Made by a program: the position numbers and the translations under genes
Shown here: one piece after another, positions 8,919-16,865 of the stretch
Layout of the letters: each line of letters begins with the position of its first letter
Position numbering within the stretch: position 1 is the first letter of the stretch
The notes under the pieces: model-generated
Databases searched by the model: none
What the model was told of the DNA's origin: nothing
The model's input: the letters and a program-made list of their open reading frames with translations, nothing else
From: Suilimivivens aceti
Lineage (GTDB): Bacteria; Bacillota; Clostridia; Lachnospirales; Lachnospiraceae
Direction of reading: 5' to 3'
NCBI RefSeq assembly: GCF_025567405.1
Contig: NZ_JAOQKJ010000001.1
Coordinates: 310,001 to 374,000, forward strand
DNA length: 64,000 bases

Positions 8919-9764
8919 TTAGCCCTTGACTGCACCTGCAGTCAGTCCGCTGTATATCTGTTTCTGGCAGGTAATAAATACCAGGAGTGCCGGAAGCAGG
9001 GAAATGATAACACCCGCGCAGATCAGGTTGTACTTGCTTCCCTGGGGTCCTACGAAGGTATACAGGGAGGTAGCCACGGTTGGCAGCAGCTTCTTGTCCT
9101 GCAGGTAAAGATTGGCATTGTAATATTCATTATAAGTGCCAACACCCTTCAGAATACAGGAGGTTACAATTGCAGGCTTTAAAAGAGGAAGCAGTATCCT
9201 GTAGAAAATCGTGAAGTAGGATGCTCCGTCCATAATTCCTGATTCATCCAGTGAATAATCAATATTTTCAAAAAACTGGATGTAAATATAAATGGAAATA
9301 ACATCAGTACCACACATCATAATGATATAACCAAGCAGGGAATTAATAAAGCCTAATTTCGTCATTATTTCATAAACCGAGATCTGCATCGCAACACCGG
9401 GAAGCAGTGTGGCAAACAGGAACAGATTACGGATCAGGTTATTGCCCGGAAACTTGAAACGGTTCAGCACATAAGCAAGCTGTGTACCCACCAGCGTAGA
9501 CACTATCAGCACACAGACCAGGATAATAGTAGAATTGATAAATGCCTTACCCATATGTGCATTTTCGAATGCATAAACGAAATTCTTAAAATAGAGCCAG
9601 CTTTCCGGCATGGTCATAACATTGGTACTCTGGTACTCTGCATCTGTCTTAAAAGCAGTGACAACACAGGATATGATCGGCAGTATCGCAACAAAGGAAA
9701 AGAATACCAGTGATAAATACTTTAATGCTGTCAGAACATGAAGTATAATTTTGCGAAAGCTCAT
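8919..9764 (-). CDS. Sugar ABC transporter permease, MalG type
   Basis: A 281-residue inner-membrane subunit of a carbohydrate uptake (CUT1) ABC transporter. It has about six hydrophobic helices and the EAA-loop motif ESGIMDGASYFTIFYRILLP-like region near residue 190 that docks with the ATPase. It starts two bases after the stop of the partner permease, indicating translational coupling. No ATPase gene is in the operon; Lachnospiraceae usually share one MsmK-type ATPase among several such importers (established knowledge). The substrate, mannooligosaccharides, is inferred from the operon. Confidence 0.92.
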   Translation of the reverse strand: MSFRKIILHVLTALKYLSLVFFSFVAILPIISCVVTAFKTDAEYQSTNVMTMPESWLYFKNFVYAFENAHMGKAFINSTIILVCVLIVSTLVGTQLAYVLNRFKFPGNNLIRNLFLFATLLPGVAMQISVYEIMTKLGFINSLLGYIIMMCGTDVISIYIYIQFFENIDYSLDESGIMDGASYFTIFYRILLPLLKPAIVTSCILKGVGTYNEYYNANLYLQDKKLLPTVATSLYTFVGPQGSKYNLICAGVIISLLPALLVFITCQKQIYSGLTAGAVKG

Positions 9765-9766
9765 GC

Positions 9767-10771
9767 TTATCTACCTGCCTTTCTAGCTGCAGCCCTTGCC
9801 AGCTTCTTTTCTCTTCTTACCGCTGCATTGATATCCTCGTCCTCTGCATTCTTAAATACATACTTAAAGAACAGCTTCTGCAGGATCGTTGCTACGAAAA
9901 TGATCAATAGCAGGATGATCGCCATGGCAGATGCCAGACCTACCTTCTGCTGGGTATGTGCGATCTCGTGCATGACCACAAAATAGGTTCCCGTTCCGTT
10001 GGCACCGTCTGTGATAACATAAGGCGGCTCAAATGCACTTAAGGATCCGGTAATGGACAGGATCACATTTAAGGTAATGATCGTCTTGATACTTGGTAAG
10101 ATAATATAAATGAACTGTTGGAATTTATTTGCACCGTCCAGCATTGCCGCTTCATAAAGCTCAGAATCCACAGACATGATCGCACCGATAAAGAGCACCA
10201 TGTTCTGTCCGAAATAACGCCATACAGAAGTAGCCACCAGAGAAATATTATTGATACTCTGGTCTTTTAACCAATACGGAAGATTGTCAAGCTGAAAGCC
10301 ACACCACTGAAGCACAGTATCGAACACAAAGCCCCTGGTGTAGAAAAACTTAAAAATAAAGCCTACTGCAATACCATTGATCAAATAAGGGAAAAACATG
10401 AATCCCTTGAAGATATTCCCGCCCTTTACCTTAAAACTGAGTACGGTAGCCAGATAAAGGGAAAGTGCCAGCTGCACGATTGAACCGGCCATATAATAAA
10501 GGCTCAGCTTTAACGCTCCGAAACAATCGTCTCTCTCAAACACTTTAATATAATTCTTTAATCCTACAAATTTTCTTTCACCTACATACTTCATCTTATA
10601 AAAGCTGAAGCCAAACATTTCTGCAAAAGGCAGGTAGGTAAAGGTAAACAGAAGAACAAGAGGAATGACCATAAATGCGATCATAACAAAAACCTTCTGT
10701 CCATCTCTGCTTCTTGCCCATTCTAAAAAGGTTCTTTTCTTTAAAGGGGCAACCGTCTTTGACATTGCCAT
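9767..10771 (-). CDS. Sugar ABC transporter permease, MalF type
   Basis: A 334-residue CUT1 permease with a cytosolic basic N-terminus, six or more membrane helices and the EAA motif YEAAMLDGANKFQQF. It pairs with the MalG-type subunit that follows. The start is the ATG with GGGAGGAAA upstream; an in-frame reading 25 residues longer lacks a ribosome site. It ends in a strongly basic tail (RREKKLARAAARKAGR). Role: import of mannan oligosaccharides, inferred from the flanking binding protein and mannan enzymes. Confidence 0.92.
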   Translation of the reverse strand: MAMSKTVAPLKKRTFLEWARSRDGQKVFVMIAFMVIPLVLLFTFTYLPFAEMFGFSFYKMKYVGERKFVGLKNYIKVFERDDCFGALKLSLYYMAGSIVQLALSLYLATVLSFKVKGGNIFKGFMFFPYLINGIAVGFIFKFFYTRGFVFDTVLQWCGFQLDNLPYWLKDQSINNISLVATSVWRYFGQNMVLFIGAIMSVDSELYEAAMLDGANKFQQFIYIILPSIKTIITLNVILSITGSLSAFEPPYVITDGANGTGTYFVVMHEIAHTQQKVGLASAMAIILLLIIFVATILQKLFFKYVFKNAEDEDINAAVRREKKLARAAARKAGR

Positions 10772-10877
10772 ATAATTTTCCTCCCGACGATAATGCACGT
10801 CCTCTGACGCATTTAGAGCCAGGGAGAAACTCCCTCCCCGGCTCACAATATCACTTAATTTCTTTCAGGATTTCTGA

Positions 10878-12326
10878 TTAGTATAAAACTTCGATCTCCA
10901 GTTCATCCTGCGCATCATTCCATGCAGTTGTCCAGTCAGCCATGATATCGTCAAGAGACTTGCTGCCGGTTGCTGCTGCTTCTACAATGCTCTGAACCTT
11001 AGCGTTACCACCTGCATTGAAGGACAGCTCGGATTCAGCATTCATTTCATTTAAGAAATCCTCTTCACCTGCAATAGCAGCTTCATCAGAAAGCATCTCG
11101 CAGCCATCAAATGCAGAGTACATATCGGGGTTCTCGCCACCGATCACTGTTGAGTAGCAGCCTTCCCTTACAGACCATCCGGATTCCTCAAGCATCCACT
11201 TGATGAATACGAGAGAAGCGGTCTTGTTCTCATCGGAAGAGTTGATATTTACTGCGTAATTATAATCACCGCCAGCAAGTGCGTACTGTGTTCCTCCAAC
11301 AGTCATAGGGAAGGGCATGTAACCGATGTCATCACCGTGATCACCAGCTTCAACCATCTGTGAATATGCCCATGAGCCAAGAACCATAGCACCGATCTCA
11401 CCATTGTTGATCATACCCTTGCAGCCTTCCCAGTCAGTTGTTGTATAGTCATCTTCGATCAGGCCATTAGCAACTGCATCATAGAGAATTCTGTACAGGT
11501 TGTAGATACCGGTATCATCACCGGGATCATCAAAGGGATTTGCTGTATGAACAAACTTCTGGTTCATATATGTAGCATCTCCGTTAGAAACAACACCAAC
11601 GTAAGCGTCCCATGCACCCATGGTCCATCCTGCTGCATAGTTGGTATACAGCGGAATAGCATCTGTATTGTCTTTGATCAGCTGAAGGTCTTCAAGGAAC
11701 TCTGTAGGAGTTGTAGGAAGCTCTGTAATGCCAGCTGCTTCAAATACTGCCTTATTGTAAACAACACCCTGTGCATTTCCCCATACAGGAATACCATAGG
11801 AAATTCCATCGTATGACCATGAATCAACAAAGTTCAGGGACTTGCTCATTTCTTCTGTTGAACCAAGAGGCATGAAGTAGGAAGAAAGATCCTTCTTATC
11901 AACTGCAGGGATCCACATAACATCACCCCAGTTACCCTGGGACAGACGAAGAAGTGCATCCTCAGCATAATCTGTAACACCCTCAGTCTTAACTTCAATG
12001 TTAGGGAACTTCTCATTAAACTTAGCGATCATCTCTGCCATGGAACCATCTTCCTCACGGTCAGTTCTGCAGTGAAGGAACTTGATGGAAGCGGTCAGAT
12101 CTGTGTAATCATCAAGATTGATGTCCAGATATCCGGGAACGCCATCTGTTGTTGCGTCTGCACTTTCTGTGCTTTCTTCTGTAGTATCAGCAGCTTCTGT
12201 CGTTTCTTCGGCAGCTTCTGTTGTGTCAGCAGTATCAGTTGATGTGTCTGCTGTGCTTCCGCAGCCGATCATGGAAACAGTCATGGCTGCTGCAAGTCCG
12301 AGTGCTAATGCTTTTCTCAGCTTCAT
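10878..12326 (-). CDS. Sugar-binding lipoprotein of ABC transporter (mannooligosaccharide type)
   Basis: A 482-residue extracellular solute-binding protein, the first gene of the mannan operon. Seen: a lipoprotein signal with lipobox ending at Cys22 (VSMIGC), then a Thr/Glu/Ala/Asp-rich linker to about residue 60, then a family 1 sugar-binding fold with several aromatic residues. AAAGGAGG stands 9 bases before the ATG. The long acidic linker tethers the domain away from the membrane, as is usual in Gram-positive gut bacteria. Specificity for mannooligosaccharides is inferred from the operon, as in the Roseburia mannan-binding proteins. Confidence 0.92.
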   Translation of the reverse strand: MKLRKALALGLAAAMTVSMIGCGSTADTSTDTADTTEAAEETTEAADTTEESTESADATTDGVPGYLDINLDDYTDLTASIKFLHCRTDREEDGSMAEMIAKFNEKFPNIEVKTEGVTDYAEDALLRLSQGNWGDVMWIPAVDKKDLSSYFMPLGSTEEMSKSLNFVDSWSYDGISYGIPVWGNAQGVVYNKAVFEAAGITELPTTPTEFLEDLQLIKDNTDAIPLYTNYAAGWTMGAWDAYVGVVSNGDATYMNQKFVHTANPFDDPGDDTGIYNLYRILYDAVANGLIEDDYTTTDWEGCKGMINNGEIGAMVLGSWAYSQMVEAGDHGDDIGYMPFPMTVGGTQYALAGGDYNYAVNINSSDENKTASLVFIKWMLEESGWSVREGCYSTVIGGENPDMYSAFDGCEMLSDEAAIAGEEDFLNEMNAESELSFNAGGNAKVQSIVEAAATGSKSLDDIMADWTTAWNDAQDELEIEVLY

Positions 12327-12529
12327 AATAAAATATCCTCCTTTTTTATAAACCTTTTCTTATAAGTTATTCAGATTTAACATTTAACTTAATTTTGTAG
12401 GTTAATTTTAATTATATTTAATTTAACTTTTTAATCATCACTCATTGTTGTTTTTTATATTATATTATTGCATACATTGTTCATTTCTTCTTTTTTACCA
12501 AATTTAACCTAGTATTTTTATCTATTTTC

Positions 12530-12545
12530 ACGAAAACATTTTCGT
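12530..12545. promoter_or_regulatory. LacI-family-type operator palindrome
   Basis: A perfect inverted repeat ACGAAAA-CA-TTTTCGT. LacI/CcpA-family proteins typically bind 14-16 base palindromes of this shape with a central CG-rich or CA step. The obvious candidate binder is the LacI protein encoded at 13594-14616; CcpA is the alternative. It lies about 65 bases upstream of a minus-strand TATAAT and 100 bases upstream of the araC -10 box. Confidence 0.6.
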
Positions 12546-12645
12546 TGAAGTGGATTTATTATTGCTTAAATTTTATTTATTAGCCTATTTTTTAGGTAAA
12601 TTTATGTTAACTTAATTGTCTTGTTTTCAGACTCATTGCGTGTGA

Positions 12646-12676
12646 TTGTTATTTGCAGCTTTTCTGAAAATATAAT
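12646..12676 (+). promoter_or_regulatory. Candidate sigma-A promoter of araC
   Basis: TTGTTA at 12646-12651 and a perfect TATAAT at 12671-12676 with a 19-base spacer. Transcription would start near 12683, which excludes the upstream ATG at 12680 and supports the start at 12752. The long spacer and weak -35 box suit an activator-dependent promoter. Confidence 0.45.
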
Positions 12677-12751
12677 ACAATGAAATTACCTCAGCTACAC
12701 TCAGGATCATGCAAAGAAAAGCCGGCACAGGCTTCAGAAAGGAACAGAACC

Positions 12752-13597
12752 ATGGAAATGATAACCTCCGTTTTTAAAGATGCCATAGCTGCCGCCGCTT
12801 CCACTGTCGAAATGCAGAATCCTTTCCTGCATGTTCTGTCTAGCGGCAGCTGTCAGGCCAACGCTCCCTGGTTCTATGAAGCAGCCCCTCTTTCCTGTTA
12901 TCTTCTGCTCTATACCAGTAATGGCTGTGGCAAGCTCCTGTTTGGCAGCCAGGTATTTACCCTGGCTGAAAACACAATGGTCTTCTGCAGCTGTGAAAAA
13001 CGTTTCCGTCTGGATGCTGCCCTGTCTCCCTGGGCATTTTCCCTGTATCTGATCTCCGGCTCTTCCCTGAAAAGCTACGCAGGACTGCTGTCAAAGGATC
13101 AGGAGCCTGTTGTCATGGATGTACCTCCCTTTTCAGACACTGCCCTGCATCTGCAGAAGCTTCCATCAGCTATTTCCTCTGACCAGAGTTCTCTGCTTTC
13201 CCATGCTTTGCTGACAGATATTCTAGTCGCAGGTATTATTAGACATGCCAATCAGGATCCCCAGCCTCTGCTGCCTTCCTATCTTGCGGAAGCCAGGATA
13301 CTGTTTGATCATCATTTTGAGGAGAATTATTCCCTCGATGAGCTTGCCATGCGCTTTCATGTAAGTAAATACCGCTTTTGCCGTGAATTTGGTACTGCCT
13401 TTGGCGAGACTCCCCTCCAGTATCTGAATCAGAAACGAATAAAGGTGGCAAAGCATCTGCTGCTCACCACCTCTTTAAAAATCCACGAAGTTGGAAGTGC
13501 TGTCGGTATTGACAACACAAACCACTTTATTTCTCTTTTCAAAAAATATACTGGTCTGACTCCTCTTGTTTATCGTCAGACCGGTATGATACCTTAA
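12752..13597 (+). CDS. AraC-family transcriptional regulator
   Basis: A 281-residue regulator. The C-terminal ~100 residues carry two helix-turn-helix motifs: YSLDELAMRFHVSKYRFCREF and the second around IHEVGSAVGIDNTNHFISLFKKYTG, ending in the family signature TPLVYRQ. The N-terminal ~170 residues look like a cupin-type sensing domain (PWFYEAAPLSCYLLLYTSNG). The start chosen has AAAGGAA 8 bases upstream; an ATG 72 bases earlier lies at the predicted transcription start. Divergent from the mannan operon, it is likely the sugar-responsive activator of that operon. Its stop overlaps the LacI stop by four bases, tail to tail. Confidence 0.9.
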   Translation: MEMITSVFKDAIAAAASTVEMQNPFLHVLSSGSCQANAPWFYEAAPLSCYLLLYTSNGCGKLLFGSQVFTLAENTMVFCSCEKRFRLDAALSPWAFSLYLISGSSLKSYAGLLSKDQEPVVMDVPPFSDTALHLQKLPSAISSDQSSLLSHALLTDILVAGIIRHANQDPQPLLPSYLAEARILFDHHFEENYSLDELAMRFHVSKYRFCREFGTAFGETPLQYLNQKRIKVAKHLLLTTSLKIHEVGSAVGIDNTNHFISLFKKYTGLTPLVYRQTGMIP

Positions 13598-14616
13598 ATT
13601 CTTTTGACACTGCTTTTGACCACCATATGTCCGTCTACTACAGTGATCCCCTGCTTATAGCTTTCCCCGTTCATCTTTTTGATCAGGGTATTGATCGCTT
13701 TTCTTGCCATCTCCTTGATATCTACTTCATAGGACGTGATCTCCACATTGCAGATCCCTGGATGGATAAAATTATCAAATCCCGCAACGGAAATATCCTC
13801 CGGTACCCGGTAGCCTTTTTTCTCAAGCACATTGATCAGAATCCCCGCTGTCAGATCGCAGTTGCAGACAAATGCTGTCGGCATCTGCTCTGGAAGTCTG
13901 AACTCAAAATCATCACCTCTCTGTCCATCAGAAAGATTCCTGTCCTCGATCACCCAGTCCTCTCTCACCTGCTGTCCATGCTCAAGAAGTGCTTTTGCAT
14001 AACCAAAATAGCGGTCTGTGATGCTTCCCGTATAAAGAAGCGTTCCCACATAGGCAATATCCTTATGCCCCATCTCAAACAGATAATCCGTCACCTTGTA
14101 CATTCCGTAAAAATTATCTGTCACCACGCAGTCACAGTCATGTTCCTTATCATAAAAATCCAGAAAAAGCATAGGAACCTGTGCGTCACGGATCAACATA
14201 TTCAGATAATCCTCTTTCAGAAGACCAATGATGATCACTCCCTGCACTTTGTTCTCCTGAAGAAGCCTTGGGAGCTCCCTGTGCTCCTGTTCTGCCTCCG
14301 CACTGAGTACCTCCAGCATGGTAAAGCACTCTTTACTGATTGCTTTGGTCGCTACTGCGCGGTACATTTTCCAGTAAAAGGATTCATACTGGTCAAGATA
14401 TCTGTCAGAAATAATGATTCCGATATTGTAGCTTTTGCGTTCCTTCATTCTTCTTGCTTCTGACGGAGACTGATATCCCATTTCCTCTGCCAGCTGCTTG
14501 ATCTTATCTCTCATCTCTTCGCTGACGCCTTTCTGATCAGAAAGCGCCTTGGAGACGGTTACTGTACTTACATTTAAAATCTTTGCTATATCGGCAAGTC
14601 TTACTGCCTTCGCCAT
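13594..14616 (-). CDS. LacI-family transcriptional regulator
   Basis: A 340-residue repressor with an N-terminal LacI helix-turn-helix (LADIAKILNVSTVTVSKAL, residues about 7-25) and a periplasmic-binding-protein-like effector domain. GGAGG lies 9 bases before the chosen ATG; an ATG 12 bases upstream overlaps that site and is unlikely. It is the last gene of the GH36-GH36-lacI operon. It probably responds to a mannan- or galactoside-derived sugar and may bind the palindrome at 12530-12545. Effector and target are inferences. Confidence 0.92.
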   Translation of the reverse strand: MAKAVRLADIAKILNVSTVTVSKALSDQKGVSEEMRDKIKQLAEEMGYQSPSEARRMKERKSYNIGIIISDRYLDQYESFYWKMYRAVATKAISKECFTMLEVLSAEAEQEHRELPRLLQENKVQGVIIIGLLKEDYLNMLIRDAQVPMLFLDFYDKEHDCDCVVTDNFYGMYKVTDYLFEMGHKDIAYVGTLLYTGSITDRYFGYAKALLEHGQQVREDWVIEDRNLSDGQRGDDFEFRLPEQMPTAFVCNCDLTAGILINVLEKKGYRVPEDISVAGFDNFIHPGICNVEITSYEVDIKEMARKAINTLIKKMNGESYKQGITVVDGHMVVKSSVKRI

Positions 14617-14661
14617 GTTCCCCTCCACATATATGTAAGACTTTCCGGATTCTTACACGTT

Positions 14662-16833
14662 TTATTCGGCCGTTACTTCAAATATCCTGGCCATTACTTT
14701 CTTCTTAAAGTCAACTGCCAGAACCTTTCTGTCGGCTTCATAAGTATACTCCACATTTTCTTTCATGGCTTCCTGTGGATAAGCCAGCTTTACACTGAGC
14801 TTCTTTTCGCCTTCAAACAGATGTGTCAGAGGAATTCTTACCATGGTTCTGTCATCCTCTTCGTCCTTATCTCTTCTGAATACAGCAAGGTAAGCCTTGT
14901 TCTCTGTCTTCAGTGCACCGCACAGGAAAGTAGCTCTTGTATCAGCAAGACCGATCGGCCAGTCAGGAAGTGCTTTTTTAATATCACTGCGGATTTCCTT
15001 GTAATAGGAAATTCCTTCCTTCACCAGTTCCACTCTCTCCGGAGAAAGCTCCGCCAGATGGCCGCTCTGGTGGATACGCAGAAGCATGGCATTGACCATG
15101 TTGAAAATGGTTTCTTCTTTGTCGCCATTTCTCTGCGGATAAGACCATACCGCCGCCTGCTCCGGTGTCAGACCAGCCGGTGCATTGACTGCAATGGAAG
15201 CATAGTTCTGATAGTCCTCCTGATCGCTTGTGGACTGGATGCTGTATCTGGACAGCAGCGCATAGTCAATACGCAGACCACCGCTGGAACAGTTTTCAAT
15301 CACGAGATCAGGGTATTTCTTAAATACACTGTCAAGCCAGGCAAGATATGCTCTTTCATGGGCAAGGAGTCCTGCTCCCACACTATCCGCGTCAAGCTCT
15401 GTACCAATACCGGGCTCGATATTGTAATCCATTTTAATATACCCCACTCCGTACTCATTGACAACCCTGTCTATTACTTCATTGACATGATCAATGACAG
15501 CAGGGTTACGGAAATCGAGCTGATACCTGCTTCTGTCAAAGACTCTCTTTCCATGACGGATGAAAAACCAGTCATCGGGAGCATTCTTTGCCTTCTCGCA
15601 GTTGATACCCATAACCTCCAGCTCAAGCCAGACACCGGGAACCATTCCCTTGCCGCGGATATAATCAGTTACTTCTTTGATTCCGCCCGGGAAACGTTCT
15701 CTGGATTCCTGCCATTCGCCAACGCTGTCCCACCAGAGTCCCGGTGCATACCAGCCGGCATCAATAACATAATACTCACAACCAGCCTCTGCTGCCGCAT
15801 CAATCAGAGGCAGCTCCTTTTCTGTGGTCGGATCTCCGAAAAGGCAGTTCATATAATCATTAAAGATAACAGGCAGATTCTCATCATCCTTATTTACTCT
15901 GCGGATCATACGGCGATACTTCGTAAGCTGCCCAATGGCGTTCGCAAAATCAGCATCTGATACACCAACTGCCACCGGCACGGTCGTAAAGCTTTCACCG
16001 GGCTTTAAATTCTGGAACCAGTGGGACTGTACCTCGGTCGGACCGCTCAGCGCCAGATAAAAATGATCATTCTGATCACTGATCTCTGCATGCCAGGAAC
16101 CATTATGCTCGATCTGCCAGTAAATGGCAGTATCTGCTTCCTCATTGGACAGATAGCCCATTGGAAGATATTCCTTAGTCGACCAGTTTCCTGTATTGGT
16201 CAGTTCGATCGTCTTTGACGTCCTCTGATATACCGTAGGCTGAGTCTGTGGAAGCCCCAGTGCCGGGAAGCTGTAGGTATGGAAATTCATTTCCTTCTGC
16301 CAGCCGTTATGTGCAAAGGTGAGCTGCATCTTGTCATCGGAGCTCATCTCTCCCTCTTTTTCGATGCCAAGATAATAGAAAGACGAAATGTACTCCAGCG
16401 TCTGCACCTCAGTTCCTTCATTGGTCACCTCACTCTGCATCCTGATCGTAGTGGTTCCCTGATAAAACTGCCAGGTTGTCACTACCCTGGCTCCGGTTTC
16501 CTCATCCTTCTGGATAAATGTCAGCACTCTTCCTGTCTCGTTGCGCTCATCTTTCATATCCACGAAAGTGAGCATATAACCAGGTGCTGTTACGATATGC
16601 TTGTTGCCATGCTTTTCATAAGGTCTGTTATAGCCTGAGAAGTTGACCTGTACCAGCTGGAAACCCTCCCGCAAAAATGTTTCATTCTCTGTCAGTTTCT
16701 TTTCTTCCTGTTCAGAAAGAGGCTTTGCTGAAAAATGAAATAACTTCAGCTGATTTTCCTTTGTCACTCCAAATACCAGATAGATCCCGTCTTCCTCTAT
16801 CCTGATCCACTGATTGATATATTCTGATGCCAT
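14662..16833 (-). CDS. GH36 alpha-galactosidase (divergent)
   Basis: A 723-residue cytosolic GH36 enzyme: an N-terminal beta-supersandwich, a (beta/alpha)8 barrel from about residue 310, and a C-terminal beta domain. Seen: YVIDAGWY at the barrel start, nucleophile Asp in IKMDYN (about residue 469), CSSGG, and the acid/base Asp in STSDQED (about residue 540). It differs from the second GH36 at these sites (KMDYN against KWDMN; SDQED against SDDTD), so the pair are not recent duplicates and may prefer different galactosides. Role in the locus: removal of alpha-1,6-galactose from galactomannan oligosaccharides. The ATG follows AAAGGAA. Confidence 0.88.
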   Translation of the reverse strand: MASEYINQWIRIEEDGIYLVFGVTKENQLKLFHFSAKPLSEQEEKKLTENETFLREGFQLVQVNFSGYNRPYEKHGNKHIVTAPGYMLTFVDMKDERNETGRVLTFIQKDEETGARVVTTWQFYQGTTTIRMQSEVTNEGTEVQTLEYISSFYYLGIEKEGEMSSDDKMQLTFAHNGWQKEMNFHTYSFPALGLPQTQPTVYQRTSKTIELTNTGNWSTKEYLPMGYLSNEEADTAIYWQIEHNGSWHAEISDQNDHFYLALSGPTEVQSHWFQNLKPGESFTTVPVAVGVSDADFANAIGQLTKYRRMIRRVNKDDENLPVIFNDYMNCLFGDPTTEKELPLIDAAAEAGCEYYVIDAGWYAPGLWWDSVGEWQESRERFPGGIKEVTDYIRGKGMVPGVWLELEVMGINCEKAKNAPDDWFFIRHGKRVFDRSRYQLDFRNPAVIDHVNEVIDRVVNEYGVGYIKMDYNIEPGIGTELDADSVGAGLLAHERAYLAWLDSVFKKYPDLVIENCSSGGLRIDYALLSRYSIQSTSDQEDYQNYASIAVNAPAGLTPEQAAVWSYPQRNGDKEETIFNMVNAMLLRIHQSGHLAELSPERVELVKEGISYYKEIRSDIKKALPDWPIGLADTRATFLCGALKTENKAYLAVFRRDKDEEDDRTMVRIPLTHLFEGEKKLSVKLAYPQEAMKENVEYTYEADRKVLAVDFKKKVMARIFEVTAE

Positions 16834-16865
16834 CTTTTATCTGTTCCTTTCCGTTTGTTCTATGT

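Larger units (their letters stand above)
12327..12751. promoter_or_regulatory. Divergent control region of the mannan operon and araC gene
   Basis: A 425-base, very AT-rich gap between the binding-protein gene (minus) and the AraC gene (plus). It holds a LacI-type palindrome (12530-12545), an exact 11-base direct repeat TTAACTTAATT at 12384-12394 and 12607-12617, further TTTAAC half-copies near 12422 and 12503, a minus-strand TATAAT at 12459-12464 without a clear -35 box, and a plus-strand promoter near 12646-12676. Both regulators of the locus (AraC and LacI) therefore have plausible sites here. Confidence 0.6.

Noticed and set aside
14821..15960. 379-codon plus-strand open frame
   Set aside because: Antisense shadow of the GH36 gene; cysteine-rich, no domain and no ribosome site.
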